The position numbers and the translations under genes are program-made. A stretch of 64,000 nucleotides of DNA from Flaccisagitta enflata (lineage: Eukaryota > Chaetognatha > Sagittoidea > Aphragmophora), in assembly GCA_965153355.1 (NCBI GenBank), contig OZ231127.1, positions 71,362,001 to 71,426,000 on the forward strand, in the 5' to 3' direction. The first letter of the stretch is position 1; the number at the start of each line of letters is the position of its first letter. Shown here piece by piece: positions 25,376-39,731 of this stretch. Under the pieces are notes generated by a model. The model searched no databases. It saw only the letters and a list, made by a program, of their open reading frames with translations, and had not been told where the DNA came from.

Positions 25376-25948
25376 TTCTTTTCTTTTCTTTTCTTTTCTT
25401 TTCTTTTCTTTTCGTTTCGTTTCGTTTCGTTTCGTTTCGTTTCGTTTCGTTTCGTTTCGTTTCGTTTCTTTTCTTTTCTTTTCTTTCTTTTTCTTTTCTT
25501 TTCTTTTTTTTTCTTTTGTTTTGTTTTCTTTTCTTTTGTTTTCTTTCCTTTCCTTTTCTTTTTTCTTTTTCTTTTCTTTCTTTTTTTTTTCTTTCTTTTC
25601 CTTTTCCTTTTCCTTTCCTTTCCTTTTCCTTTTCCTTTCCTTTTCCTTTTCTTTTCCTTTCCTTTTTCTTTTTCTTTTTCTTTTTCTCTTTTTCTTTTTC
25701 TTTTTCTTTCTTTTTCTTTTCTTTTTTTCTTTTTCTTTTCTTTTTCTTTTCTTTTCTTTTTCTTCTTTTCTTTCTTTTTTCTTCTTTTTTCTTTCTTTTT
25801 CTTCTTTTTTTCTTTTTTTTTTTTTCTTTTTTTCTTTTTCTTTTTTCTTTTTTTCTTTTTCTTTCTTTTTTTTCTTTTCCTTTTTTTTCTTTTTTCTTTT
25901 TTTTTCTTTTTTTCTTTCTTTTCTTTTCTTTTTCTTTTTTTTTTTTAG
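25376..25948. repeat. Polypyrimidine tract (TTTTC, GTTTC and CTTTT arrays)
   Basis: About 570 bp with almost no purine on plus except an 11-copy GTTTC block (25413-25467). Phe/Ser/Leu frames here are artefacts. Confidence 0.95.
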
Positions 25949-25961
25949 GGGCTGCTACACA

Positions 25962-26050
25962 TCAAACAAAAACAAAAACAAAAACAAAAAACAAAAACAA
26001 CAACAACAACAACAAAAACAAAAACAAAAACAAAAACAAAAACAAAAACA

Positions 26051-26103
<53 letters not shown>

Positions 26104-26113
26104 AAAAACAAAC
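25962..26113. repeat. (CAAAAA/CAA/CGAAAA)n array
   Basis: AAAAAC hexamers, a short CAA block (25998-26013), more AAAAAC, then eight CGAAAA units (26055-26100). Confidence 0.95.
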
Positions 26114-26458
26114 TGATGAATCGATTACTTCTTTGCTGTGTTATCGCCGATAGTTTTCTTTTGACAGATAGTCGTTGTTTGCCTTAGTTCAGCTTCACAA
26201 CTTAAAACAGGAAGAATTCGACCGTTTATGACTGAACGTAATGCTTTAAAGTCGTTTTTGGCGCGATGTGGGCCAAATTTACACATTTGGTCTTGGTTTC
26301 GTGACTTCTTGATTATCCAATTCTCAACACGCCACGACGCAATTCAACAATCAGTTACCATTAGTAATGCGAAACGGAAAAGCTACCATCAGGGGTGTGA
26401 TTTGCATATGTTACCATGATCAATCATATTTGAAATCTGCAGATTCTGCACATACACA

Positions 26459-26594
<136 letters not shown>

Positions 26595-26880
26595 GTATTC
26601 AAATGCACTTCAAACATCCGAGGAAAAAAAGTCAGCTCGAGTAATTCTAGGCGGAACTTTTGCGTCCCATCTTTTCTTTGTCTTTCATGTCATTTATCCT
26701 TCTTGTGTTCTCCCCGGAGTATTCTAAAATTTTTCCCCCTCTTACCGCCCTTTAAGGATTCGTTTATCCCGGATTCGTTGGCCTAGTTCAGCCTGCTTAA
26801 AAGATTTCGCTATTTGAACTGTGGAATGAACACAGTTTCCACGCCCTACTCCAAACAGATTCATCCAAACAAGACACTGC

Positions 26881-26882
<2 letters not shown>

Positions 26883-26965
<83 letters not shown>
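26883..26965. repeat. (CT)n microsatellite
   Basis: About 41 CT units. Confidence 0.95.
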
Positions 26966-26966
<1 letters not shown>

Positions 26967-27469
26967 TCCAAAAAGTTTCTCATCATTCCTGTCACTCGGA
27001 AACCAAACATTTGTCATCTTGTATAAAGATGATTTTCTCTTTTTTCCTTTTCCTCTTTCTCCTTCCTTCTTCTCTTCTTTTCTCTCTGTTTTTTGTCACC
27101 ATTTTGTTTTGTTTTTTTCGTTTCTCTCCCCTTCTGCTTCTGTCTTATGAATCTGTGTTATGCCCTAATCATCTCTTTTTTTTACACACACGTGTCATTG
27201 ATTGACAACTCTTGATCTACGCTTTTGTTCATTGTTATACTATAATTGGTTTCATTGTTTTGACCAAAATGACAGACGTCTTTGAGATTTTGGAAGGAAA
27301 TGCCTGCGAATTACTATCCTTTCACAATACACCATTCTTATCAAATTGGACCTTGGATCAGTGAATTATTGTAGCCTACTGTAGCCCAGGGTTCCGACTG
27401 TTGTAATTTGCCTCTTTTATTGCTTGTTACTCACATGCAAATCTTTTTCTTCCTTTCTTCTTTTCTTTC

Positions 27470-27501
27470 TCTGTCTCTCTGTCTCTCTGTCTCTCTGTCT
27501 C

Positions 27502-27596
<95 letters not shown>

Positions 27597-27603
27597 CTCT
27601 CCT
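27470..27603. repeat. Compound (TGTCTC)n then (CT)n
   Basis: CTGTCTCT repeats (27470-27500) lead into about 50 CT units. Confidence 0.95.
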
Positions 27604-27689
27604 AAACTCACGCACACATTCCATTCTCCTTCCATTTTGGGCTTGTGATGCATTCGTGTTTGTCCTTATCAAATTAAGTTGTTGACAGC

Positions 27690-28053
<364 letters not shown>

Positions 28054-28351
28054 AATGGGCATCGCGATAGAATGAGGGAGAAAGAGAGAGAAAGATAGGG
28101 AACATTTGTGCGTTTCCTGGGCCTCTCATTTATTATTTCCCATTCTTTCGGTCTCCCCATATTCTAAATGGTACTATACCCAATTCCCCTGTGTCACTAT
28201 TGCGAGCACCCTGCGTCAGTATTATGGTACTCCTATGTCATTGTTCTAATCCTCCTGTGTCACTGTTTCAATCTTCCAGTGTCAGTGTTCTAAGCTTCCT
28301 TTATCAGTTTCAAGTTACCAGTATTCTGTAAGCTTTTTTTGCGACTCAAAT

Positions 28352-28543
28352 ATTTTTAGTCGCGCGACCCGCGACTCTACACCCCGCTTTGTTGGTCCGT
28401 CCATCGGTCCATCTGTCACACTTTATTTTTTCAATTTTTGTGGTCTTTCGCCTCACTGCTCCTGCCCAAATATTCAAGTGACCCAAATACGGCCCCTGCC
28501 CACGCGCACGCGACTTGCGTAAACCGTTGATCCGGGCTTATTT
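28352..28543 (-). mobile_element. HINE-like element, tag GTCGCGTGC subtype
   Basis: TTTTTAGTCGCGCGACCCGC tail, GGTCCGTCCATCGGTCC core, head as CCCACGCGCACGCGACTT and TGATCCGGGCTTATTT. The head tag complement is intact at 28506-28515 while the distal hairpin arm has mutated. Confidence 0.65.
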
Positions 28544-28774
28544 CGTAGAACAACCTAGCGCACAAAAGCCTCATCGTTACGATAAAACCGCGCAAAAGCA
28601 AGATTGCAATCCCTGTTTGCTCGAATTTCAAACGAAGACTTAACATCCAGTTGCCATTCCATGACCAATTGCATGACCACAACATTAACATACCTGCCAT
28701 ACAGTAACGACGGTCCCAATCAGCACTCAGCAGTCTCAATGGTAATGACAAACCCTTATGATTAAGTTTTTAAC

Positions 28775-28974
28775 TTTTTAGTCGAGTGCACGCGACTCTA
28801 CAACCCGCTTTGTCCGTCGGTCAGTTGGTTGGTTGGTCCGTCGGTCGGTCACACTACTTTTTTTATGATTTTATTTTTTTTGACCTCATTGCTCCTGCCC
28901 AAATGGTCTGGTGACCTCAAACATGGGCCCTGCCCACCCGCACGCGACTTCGGTAGCCGTGTATTCGGCCTTGC
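28775..28974 (-). mobile_element. HINE-like element, tag GTCGCGTGC subtype
   Basis: Tail AGTCGAGTGCACGCGACT at 28780-28797, TACAACCCGCTTTGTCCG, GTCGGTC core; head tag complement GCACGCGACT at 28940-28949 and GTATTCGGCCTTG. It lies about 230 bp from a sister copy in the same orientation, and both share TCACTGCTCCTGCCCAAAT-like interiors. Confidence 0.7.
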
Positions 28975-29394
28975 ATAGCGTGATGGCTGGATAGAGACAC
29001 GTCGCTGTGTACACACTCTGAATGCTAGTTTTATTTTCTCTCCATTGCCGTCAAACGCAATTGCGCGCAAGTCCCATCTTTTTCTTTGTTCTATTGTTCA
29101 TCTCCGTGGTTGACGCCATCTGTTATGCGACAGTTGCAACAAAAAGTGATACCAAAGGGACTGATTTATCAGTCAAGTGGACATTTTCTTCGCCTTTGAT
29201 CTCTTTATTCATCTCTTTTATCCTTCGTTGAATTGATCGCTTTCACACCGTTAATGGCCTAATGGTCGTATAGATTTGCAAAGCACAAAGCACAAAGCAC
29301 ATGTAATTCATGGGTAAAGAGTATACATGAAATAAAAAGAAATATCCAGTAACTTTCTCAACTATCTCTCAAATGATAACGCGTGTTTGAAAAG

Positions 29395-29549
29395 AACAAG
29401 GCCGGATACACGGCAGGACAGTCGCGGACGGTTGGGCAGGAGCCGTAATGCAAAAACCGCTTGCAATTCAGAAATGTTACGGACCAACGGACCGACGGAC
29501 CGACGGACCGACACGGCAAGGTGCAGAGTCGCGTGTCTGCGACTACAAA
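29395..29549 (+). mobile_element. HINE-like element, tag GTCGCGGAC subtype
   Basis: AACAAGGCCGGATACACGG at 29395, tag AGTCGCGGAC at 29420-29429, four GGACCGAC units, tail hairpin AGTCGCG...CTGCGACT (29527-29544) then ACAAA. One mismatch between tag and tail. Confidence 0.75.
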
Positions 29550-30039
29550 CTTGATTTTTATAAGAAAAATTTACTGTAAAGATTGAGGGGCCGTGCTGAC
29601 CATAAAAACAAGTATTTTATCCTCATATTACCATAGGAAATACTTTTTATTTAGATTTACCCAGCTCCGCTTCATGATTCTATAAAAATTTCTTTACCAA
29701 GTTGTCAATCAACATTCTAAATGTACCATTTTTCAGGCGATCACAGACTAAAAACTAGCCACAATTTTTTTATCGAACGTTAAAATCCGTTAAAAGCTGT
29801 TTATGTAGTGGAAGTGGTATCTCTTTGACTACCGAGATTGCTCCTTGACTTGAGAGTTTTGTTTTCTCTCAAGAAGCCAGTCAAGCCACGCCCCCGTCCT
29901 TAAATGCGCTCAAGACCACAATCTGACTCCTTCCACCGCTTCTTCAGATACCTGTCTATTTATCTCACTTAGCTCATTCTCTTTCTCTTTCTTTCTCTCA
30001 ATTCCTTTTCCTGTTCAACTGTAACACTGTTCTGTCTGT

Positions 30040-30371
<332 letters not shown>

Positions 30372-31055
30372 CCCCCTCCCCATCTCTCTGAGTCGCTCTT
30401 CTTTTCATCTCTTCTTTTGGGACTTTGGCCTATTTCTTTTTCCATTTCTCAGGAGGTCATGAGCTAACTCAAGCGCGTACAGAAAGAAAGAAAGCCACCA
30501 GATATATCTCATTTTTAGGAAAGATAAACGAAAAAAAGAAACAGTAGATCTCGTCTAGACATGAGATAGTGGGGACTTTCATAGCACAGAAACCAATGTG
30601 AGGAGAGTGATATTTGGAGTATTAAAACAGGATGCTTTATTCTCGGTCATAGTTTGTTGCCACAGAAATAGCTTTGATGTATTCCTCCAAAGCTCTCAAT
30701 ATTTTTAACAGATATGCTACCAGAATATTGTTCTGATTTGCTACATTTGTTTTAAGGTTTGTTTAAAAGTATGCCGATTCGAATTTGCTGAGTGTTAAAT
30801 CAATGAAAGAATTTATTTATATTCATGATCATCAGTAGAATTTTAGTAGTATTGCAAATATCAATGAAAATCTGTTCAAAAAGGTTATTTTTTTTTAAAA
30901 TAACCATAGTAAAATTCAAAATCCTCTCTAGCTAGACCATACTTTGAAAACGTAAAAATCGATCTAACTCTTACCAATGTTTTTGTCTGTCTGATTGAAA
31001 TCAATGGTTAAGTCTAAAAATGTAGAAACATATTGCTATGATCGGGAAAAAAGTC

Positions 31056-31320
31056 GAAGTCAGTCTTCCTCCAAAAAGCGCCCCCCTCTCTTTTTTTTTC
31101 TTAGTGTTATACTTTTCAGAAAAGATTTGAACAGAAATATTGAGTAAAATGATGATATAAAACAACACAATGAGCCAGTTTCAAACACTTTCAAACAGAT
31201 ATATGCAAGGAATATCTCCATTTTGAGTCAAATTTAGCATTTTGGTAGCTTTTTATGAAAAAAACAGACTTAATGACAGATTATCTATATCATAAAGGGG
31301 GCGCTAATTGGAGGACTAAA
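31056..31320. mobile_element. Short foldback with GCGCCCCC ends
   Basis: AGTCTTCCTCCAAAAAGCGC and CCCCC (31058-31085) are mirrored by AAGGGGGCGCTAATTGGAGG and ACT (31297-31318). About 265 bp with an AT-rich interior. Confidence 0.45.
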
Positions 31321-31338
31321 AAGCCAAGTTTTATTTCA

Positions 31339-31371
31339 GTTTCAAAAGCGCCCGGGGCGCTTTTTTGAAAA
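31339..31371. other. Perfect GC hairpin with flanking A/T
   Basis: AAAAGCGCC-CGG-GGCGCTTTT is a nine-base stem with a three-base loop; partial pairing continues with TTC and GAA. It shares the GCGCC motif of the adjacent foldback. Confidence 0.6.
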
Positions 31372-31589
31372 TACGGTATTCAAGAGAAACAGGGTTTTCA
31401 TTTTCTTATGCGAAAGATGAGGATCTCCTAGGGCTGATTGGTCCCTCAAACGAAAATGATAGGGTTAGTAAATTTGATAATTCTCTTTCATTAGGCGCCA
31501 AGCGGAATGCTCTACAACAAATATTTTTCCTGCTATGAATTTTTAAAGATTAATGTACAAAAAATTTAAATTGATTTTTTTTTTCAATT

Positions 31590-32030
31590 TTTTATGATTT
31601 TAAGTAGGATCAATAAAGGAGTGTATTTATGTTTGTTTGAGCATGCAAATACAAGAAAACATATTTGTTAGCATAGCTGCTCATCTGTGAGGGTGTTTGA
31701 GCATTTTAGCTCATTTAGCTTATTTAGCTCAGTGTTTTTTTTTATATTTTGAATGCAATAGATAAATAAATATTTTGATACATGTGTAAGCAAGCAGATA
31801 TATGAAAGCATGTCAGTGAGCAGAGCTGCTCATCTGTGAGGGTGTTTTAAAGTATTCTAGCACATTTAGCTCATTTAGCTTAGTTTTTTTCTGATTTCAG
31901 ACAGGATGAATAAATGTTTTAATTGAGCATGCAAATACAAGAAAGCATTTCAGTGAGCATAGCTGGTTGTCTCTTTGTGTGATTTTGAGTATTTTAGCTT
32001 ATCTATCTCATTTGGCTCAGTTCCATTTTT
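31590..32030. repeat. Degenerate tandem repeat, about 140 bp x 3
   Basis: Three units share GAGCATGCAAATACAAG, GTGAGCATAGCTG, CTCATCTGTGAGGGTGTTT and TTTTAGCTCATTTAGCT in the same order (starts near 31637, 31790, 31925). Confidence 0.7.
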
Positions 32031-32792
32031 CATACATACAATACATACATGCATACATACAACACATACAATTGCTCTTGATTTGAAATTAAGGGACTGA
32101 CGATAAAACCTTGGTGAAAATATACAATATAAACAAGATCTACTGTAGATATATCAATAATTTCCGTTTGAAGCGATATCGGGCGGGGACGGGGAGGCCA
32201 GCATGATTTGCAGATCAATCTCTACAGCAATTTTGCTACCAACTGACAGATATACGAAAAGACTAACAGACGAACGTAACCTCTTTGAGACATGCTTTGG
32301 CACATTTGGGAAAGGGTAAATTTTAAAAAAAGCATTTCGTTTAATGGGAAAAAATCATTTTTTAACGTACAATAGAAAGAATTGAAACGAAAAAGTAAAA
32401 AGCAATATTTTGGTTTTATTTTGATGATGATATCTGAATGTTCGTTTTAAGCTGGAAGAAAGGTTATGCATAAAAACAGATTATGCTCATCCTTTTTACG
32501 GTGTTGTGCATTTAAACTTCAGTGATGTATCTTTGCTGAAAAAAATCAAACAAAAACAAACAAACCAAAACCAGTGATTAAACAGCATGGATCAATGGGC
32601 ATCTGTTCGAAGCTTTATGATTCTTTGGGACTTTTTTATGACAATAAATTGTAATAAGGCGTGATATAAAATGTACAAACATAAACATTGAAAAAAGTAT
32701 TATAGTGAGAATAAAGTGAACGTCGAATAAGCGGATAGAGATAAACAAAAACAAAGATGCCTCGATAAGATGAGCATCACCAACCTTCTGTG

Positions 32793-32797
<5 letters not shown>
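32031..32797. other. AT-rich unique intronic DNA
   Basis: ATACATAC low complexity at 32035-32070; otherwise nothing recognised. Confidence 0.4.

Positions 32798-32886
<89 letters not shown>
32798..32886. repeat. (GA)n microsatellite
   Basis: About 44 GA units. A CCTCCT-rich pyrimidine stretch follows at 32950-33050. Confidence 0.95.
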
Positions 32887-32887
<1 letters not shown>

Positions 32888-33287
32888 GGCTCGACATAGA
32901 TCCTACCACCTGCCCACTACCTACCTCCAACCTGGATGCCCTGAGACTTGCTCCTCCTCTGTGTCTTCCTCCACCTCCTTTCTTTCATCCTCTTACTCGT
33001 CCTCCTCTTCCTCCTCATCCTCCTCCTCCCCTCCTTTCCCTTCTCCTGGCGCAGTTGATGTGGCTTTGGGCTAATCGCGGTTGGTTCCCTGTTTGGGGTC
33101 TGTTGACCTTTTCATAGGCGCGATGGGCAAGGAAGGAATGGAAAGGAATCTGCCCAACTCACAATCCACTAAGATTGACAAAAAAGAAAGAAAATAAAGA
33201 TAAATAGACTTAGAATTGGAACTAATAACAATAGCACAAAAACAACAGAACAGCTTGTTTTGCTTCTTTCTGCTGAGCTGGGAGCTT

Positions 33288-33838
33288 AAACCATAGAAAA
33301 TTCATGACCATAAAAAAGCTCTGCAAAAGATCTTTCAAATGCGACGTGGCTAGTTATTCTAGCTTTATCCATTCAGAAATAACATAAGAATGAGCAAAAA
33401 CAATGCCTCATTTAATTTTGTGTTCGGTTGAATAAAAAGGTTTTGAAAAAAAAAACATAGTTCACTTTGAAAAGCTCTTATTTTTAAACCGTTTGAGATA
33501 CAGACTTGGGATTGGTCTAGAATGAAAACATATTTGAAAATCTTTAAAATTGTTTTGAAAAAAAAGTTAAAAAACTTTTTTGGTCTTTTTTTCACAGTTA
33601 AACAAAGATATGCAGCTTCTTCAACTTTATCTTTTACACTTGTGACCACCTACTCTTTATCCTTGTGCCATTTCTTAACGAATAAAGCGAGGATAACTAG
33701 CAAGGTGGCATTCAAAAGATCTTTCACAGAGCTTTCAAATGGTCATGGATTTTTTTATGTTTTTCTCATTGGATGAGCATAAAACACTGACAAACATTTT
33801 GTTCCGTTTTTTTTTGCTACTGTTAAACGAATTTAATT
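33288..33838. mobile_element. Foldback element
   Basis: CATGACCATAAAAAAGCTCT, GAAAGATCTTTC-like and TGGCTAGTTATTC (33304-33362) are mirrored by GGATAACTAGCAAGGTGGCA, AAGATCTTTCAC, AGCTTTCAAATGGTCATGG (33690-33750). The interior shares CCGTTTGAGATACAGAC with 46261-46283. Confidence 0.5.
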
Positions 33839-34639
33839 TATTTGGGTGTGTGATGTGATAAATGTTAAATTTGAATAACTTGGTGCAGTCATGATGCTAA
33901 ATATAGTGATAATATTGGAGAGAAGACAACCATCTAACGTATCATTCATACAAAAAGCTACTCATTGAATTATGGATATCAAGTACATTAGATGAAGCAT
34001 GGGGATTTCAAACCGCGCACTGTGTCTAGTTTTTCCACCAAACATGCTTTAGTTCTAACTTTTTTCCCAAGCCCCAAAGCTTCTCTCAATAAGACCAACT
34101 TTGGAAAGCATGCCATCATACCTGCGGTTGCTTAGTTTTACTTTCTTTTTTCCTTAATTTTTTTTTTATTTCTTAGGAATAGAGATTTGCAAAGATATGA
34201 TACAGCATCACCCCGCTATTGCGAGAAATCCGGAAATCGGCCAATGACAATGAAGGATATAGAATCTTAGTCCCTTCATGTCATTTCCTTTTATTTCTTA
34301 TTTTAGTCATAACGAAAATTTGCCTAACTTTATAACAGATAAAACTTAATGGTCCCTTGACATCTTTTATTGCGGGGTTCAACTGAACTTTGATTACCTC
34401 CAATGTATTTCACCTACCCATAGTGTGTGAGGCCTACAATGCAGTAAACCCTCAAGAACCACCTGATGAGGGTGCGCAGGCCCGTAGCGCGCTAGGCGCT
34501 CGTGAAGCGCATTCGGTGGGCGGTCCATGGATCATTGAAGCGACGGGAAATGTTTCGAAAACGTGAATGGAAAAAGAAATTAGCCAAAAAGGTCACCAGA
34601 TTAATTTCCGTATCTTCGGGAAATGGGCGTGGTAATGAC

Positions 34640-35110
34640 GACAGTGGAGCGCTTAAAGGAGGAGGTGGAGCGCGTATAGGAGGGGGTGGAAGGGCAAAGG
34701 AGAGGGTGGAGCGCGTAAAGGAGGAGGTAGAGCGCATAAAGGAGGGGACAGAGCGCGTAAAGGAGAGGGTGGAGCGAGTAAAGGAGGAGGTGGAGCGCGA
34801 AGAGAAGGGGGTGGAGCGAGTAAAGGAGGTGGCTGAGCGCGTAAAGGTAGTGGTGGAGCGCGTAAAGGTAGTGCGCATAGCGAAGGGGCTAGAGGGGGTG
34901 GAGCGCGTAGAGGAGGGGGTGGAGCATGTGGAGGAGGGGGTGGAGCGCTTAGAGGAGGGGGTGGAGTGTTTGAAGGAGCGGCGAAGCGCGTGGAGGGGGT
35001 GGAGCGTGTGATGGAGGGGTGGAGCGCGTAGAGGAGGGGGTGGTGCACATAGAAGAGGGGGTGGAGCGCGTGGAGGAGGGGTGGAGCGCGTGAAGTAGGG
35101 GGTGGAGCGC
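34640..35110. repeat. GGAGGNGGTGGAGCGCGTAA purine-rich minisatellite
   Basis: About 20 units of a 21-24 bp repeat (core GTGGAGCGCGTAAAGGAGG). It gives long repetitive frames on both strands (Glu/Val/Lys heptad-like on plus, Pro/Ser/His on minus). The frame is kept by the repeat length alone, so no gene is called. Confidence 0.8.
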
Positions 35111-35585
35111 TGAAAGGAAGGGGGGGATAGAGAGAGTGAGGCGGTGGAAGGCGCAGGAAGGTGGAGTTGGGGATAGAGAAGGAGCAGAGGGTTGAGTGGG
35201 AAACGTGAGTGGTAAGGGGGGGGGGAAGGGAGCCGAACTGCTGGAGATGGGGGAACTCGGTGTAACAAAGAGTCTATCGAGCATGATTCTAAATTAAATC
35301 AACCATAAATTGGAATACCTGTCACCAATGGTGACTCACCATCGTACGAATATGGCATACAAAAACGTCCGGTTATAAGTTGAATGATTTATTCATATGA
35401 AAGGCTAAGGCCAGTAAATCAAGCATAAGCTTCCGTAACTTATTAGTCAAAAACGCAATTACCGTCATCGTGTCTCAATAAGCATAGTTGTTAAACAAGT
35501 TAAGTCAGGCATGAGGCACAAAGACGTTATCAAGATCTTGCCGTCGCACCAATATCGATCAGCTTGATTATCAAGATATAACTAT

Positions 35586-36536
35586 GGCAAAAAAAAAAAG
35601 ACAGTTATCTTCAAAATGATAGTGTGAGCTCATTCTTTGGAGCAGCTTTTTAATTTTTTAGACCAAGATAGTTTGTCAAATTTGGTACCTAGCAAAAAAA
35701 TCAGATCTTGAAAAAGTTGATTTTTGCACCCATAGCATTGATTTTTGCAAAATTTGTCTATTGAACAATCACCGAGTTGGTTTCAGTTTCAGTTTAGATC
35801 CAACTTTGAAAACTAACTGTGAGCTCAATTTTTGGAGCAAGATCAAAATTTTTTAGATGATGATAGCACGTCAAATTTCTGACACAGTAAAAAAATCAGA
35901 ACTCAAAAAAGTTTATTTTTGTAGTTGCAACATCAATTTTTGTAAAATCGGTTAAAGTTGGATGGTCAAAATAAAAAAACATTCATCTAGAGTTGATTTC
36001 AAATGTTCATTTTTTTTAGTAGCTTCACATTTTTTTTAGGTGGTGATAGTATGACAAGTTTTTGACACAGCAAAAAAATCGGAACTCAAAAAAGTGTATT
36101 TTTGCACCAGTATCATCTATTTTTGTGAATAGACTTCTAATAAAAAATCTAGTATTGATATCCAGTTTTGACAGATTTTACAAAAATTGATGTAGAAGGT
36201 ACAAAAATGCACTTTTTTGAATTCTGATTTTTTTGCTGTGTCAGAAATTTGACCTGCTATCACCATCTCAGAAATATTGATCTCGCTCTAAAAGTTGAGC
36301 TCAGAGTAAATTTTTAAAGTTGGATCTAAACTGAAACCTATTCGGCAATGGTTCAATTGGCAAATTTTACAAAACTCAATGCTATGGGCGCAAAAATCAA
36401 CTTTTTCAAGATCTGATTTTTTTACCAGGTAGCAAATTTGACAAACTATCTTCGTCTAAAAAATTATAAACCTGCTCTAAAAAATGAGGTCACAATATCA
36501 TTTTGAAAATTACTGTCTTTTTTTATTTTGCCATAG
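35586..36536. mobile_element. Large foldback element, arms about 470 bp
   Basis: ATAACTATGGC plus A-run and GACAGTTA at the left mirror ACTGTC, T-run, TTTTGCCATAGTTA at the right. The arms pair through blocks such as TTTGACAAACTATC, ATCAGATCTTGAAAAAGTTG and GATCCAACTTTGAAAA. Within the left arm a unit of about 160 bp (GCAAAAAAATCAGA...) is repeated three times. Centre near 36060-36160. Confidence 0.75.
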
Positions 36537-36903
36537 TTACCATCACTACAAAACTTTCCTCAAGCACAACCACTATGCCCCCCTCATCACTCGTTACCTC
36601 CAACATGCAACCCTCCGACCAGTCCGCCACTACCATTCAATCACCTCAGCCACTTCCACCTTGACTTGACATCAGGAAGAAAGATTTTTTTCCTCTATCA
36701 AGATGTCATTGGAATCGGGTCTCTTATTTGTTGTTCATCGGAGTCTTGGCTGCTTTCAGTCTGATTGATTTGACATTTTCACCTCATCTCGCTTCATTGC
36801 GTCGATGTGACATTCTGTCTCTGTTGACTCGTTTCCTTGTTGTTCTTTATTGTGTCTTTCATTGTCCTTTGTTGCAATAGATTGTCTTTTGTTGTCCTTG
36901 GTG

Positions 36904-37114
<211 letters not shown>

Positions 37115-37756
37115 CCTTTTTTTTTGTTGTTGCTGTTGCTTTTATTTGTGGGAAGCTTTATTTATTGTCTTTTGTTGTCCTTTGTCTTGTGTAACCTCAT
37201 CTCGCTCCATTGCATCCCTGAGTCAATTTGCTCTTGTTGACTGTTTATCCTTGTCTCTCTTCGTTTTCTTGTTGTTTTTATTGTAGTTCGTTGTCTTTTG
37301 TTTTGAAATGTTGTTTTTCGACGTCCTTCGTCATCTTTTGTCGTGTCATCAGTCATGAGTCGTAACTAATTGATTGTTTTTTGTTGCCCGTTGTCGTCAT
37401 TTTATTTCGTTAGAGCAGGAGCAAGAGAAAAATTTTGTTTGTAAGAGTACTTACAGAGATTTTCGAATTAAAGACATTTTTCAGACATCCAATTTCTCAA
37501 TTATATCCACATGAGGCCCGGCTCTCAGTAACAATGCGAAAACCGCTTAAATGTCGAAAGAAGTGTTTATGGTGGTTGTGGACAGAGCCGAAGAGAAAGT
37601 ATGAAAAAAAACCAAACTTGAATGACTTCATAACAAAACTGACCTTTTCTCCCTCACCCAATATTCACTTGAAACTCTTTGTCTCTCTTTTGTTGTGTGC
37701 AATCATAGGTATTACGTGAACAACTGCATAAGTAGATGAGATGTCATGTAGGAGAC

Positions 37757-37920
<164 letters not shown>

Positions 37921-38037
37921 TGACTGTCCCCGTCTCTCCATTTTTTTCTCTATCTACCTCATGATAATAAGAATTCTCAATCGTATCCTCAGGAGTTTGG
38001 CCTTTGGAATTTCAGCGCCCACACTTGCGCTCCATTG

Positions 38038-38115
<78 letters not shown>
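38038..38115. repeat. (CT)n microsatellite
   Basis: About 38 CT units. Confidence 0.95.
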
Positions 38116-38117
<2 letters not shown>

Positions 38118-38208
38118 GCACTCCCAATCCCTTATTCGATGGAGGCGGCACCATTTTTGAAGTTCACATGACACAAACCGTTGCATGGTGTACAAACATC
38201 GAGTCCAT

Positions 38209-38376
38209 CAAGGCCGGATACATGGCTACTCCAGTCGCACGCGAATGGGCAGGGGTCATGTTTGAGGTTTTTAAAACATTTCTGCAGGAGCATTGAAGCC
38301 CATAACCGCAAAAACCAACCAACTGACCGATGGACAGACAAAGTGGGGTGTAGTGTCGGGTTGCACTCGACTAAAA
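38209..38376 (+). mobile_element. HINE-like element, decayed tag
   Basis: CAAGGCCGGATACATGGCTA head, tag AGTCGCACGC at 38233-38242, short GACCGATGGACAGAC core, tail GTCGGGTTGCACTCGACT then AAAAA. Two or three mismatches between tag and tail. Confidence 0.6.
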
Positions 38377-39423
38377 ACTGATTCCTTTACATAGATGAAA
38401 TGAATAAAAGAATGTTGAATTTTTGAAAAGGAATTTTTTTTTGTAGTTGTTGATATTGTTGTAAATGTATGATCATGAACAACTACAAGAAAATAGATCA
38501 ATGCCATGCCACCCACACGGCCAATGAGTAGGTGGTCAAGGGCTTTCTAAGTCAAGCTTTACAGACTTAAGAAATAAGCGATGGAGAAATGGACCAACGG
38601 ACCAACACGCCAGCGGACAGAATGACAAACAGACCGACTTATTGAAATAGCCAAAGAATGTTTAGATTGTGATAATGAATAAACATGAACATTCCATGAC
38701 ATTGATTGGGTACGTAAGTCATTTGTTAAGCATATTCCTTCAAACGATTCCCTAATTCATAAGTTTTGGTGCGCCGTGTCTGACGATTCCTCAATTCTTT
38801 CGTTTGGTTCTCTCAATCCAGTCAGACTGAGACTCTCTGGGTTGCGGTTTTGAAAAAGATACTTTGTTTTGCTTTAGAATCTGTTTTTTCGTTCGTGCGT
38901 GAAATGGGAGCGGAGACCCGCTTTGAGTGCTTAACAGCCCCCAACTGAGCTACTTGCAAAAGAAAAAAACTGTGTGTGGGAGCGCGTGTGAGTGCGTGTG
39001 ACTGCGTGTTGGTGCAAAAAAAATTTATATATAAAAAAAGAATGTGCGTGCATGTTCTCATGGGGCGGAAGGACGCAAGGGCGGATGTGAGGACGCAAAG
39101 GTGAATGTGAGGACGCAGGGGGTGGGCGGTCGGATGTTAGAAAATTCATCCCTATGTCCTTCAGAAAATCGACCTTTTAGTGCCCCGCCCTTAAAAAAAT
39201 CTACCTAAAACATGAGAAAGACGATGTATTTGAATATGTCATGGATTGACAAACTGACAGACTAACTGATATACCGACATAGCAACATATAGTCGCATGT
39301 CCGCGTCTAGATTAAGCGTCTTAGCGTTTGAGAGTGGGTGTAAGATCATCGTGATGCGTGTTAGTGCGTGTGATTGCGTGTGAGTGTACAAAGGTGCGTG
39401 TTAAAAGTTATACAAGTGACGCC

Positions 39424-39573
<150 letters not shown>

Positions 39574-39731
39574 AGAGAGTACAGATAGAAAGGCAGGCCG
39601 TCAGGCGGTGCGTCATGCTGGGAGAGGAGCACAGGGGAAAAGTCCCTTGACGTTTATGTGCTAACTCTCTTGTGTAAGTAGGCGTTCTATGTCGCCAAAG
39701 CAAAATAAACGCGTGATCTAATTTTTTTAAG

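Noticed and set aside
25516-26187. 223-residue plus-strand frame (Phe/Ser then Lys/Asn)
   Set aside because: Direct translation of TTTTC and AAAAC simple repeats.
34502-35011. 169-residue plus-strand frame rich in ERVKEEVER-like heptads, resembling a coiled coil
   Set aside because: It is the GTGGAGCGCGTAAAGGAGG minisatellite read in a frame kept by unit length; the opposite strand is equally open and no splice or start context supports it.
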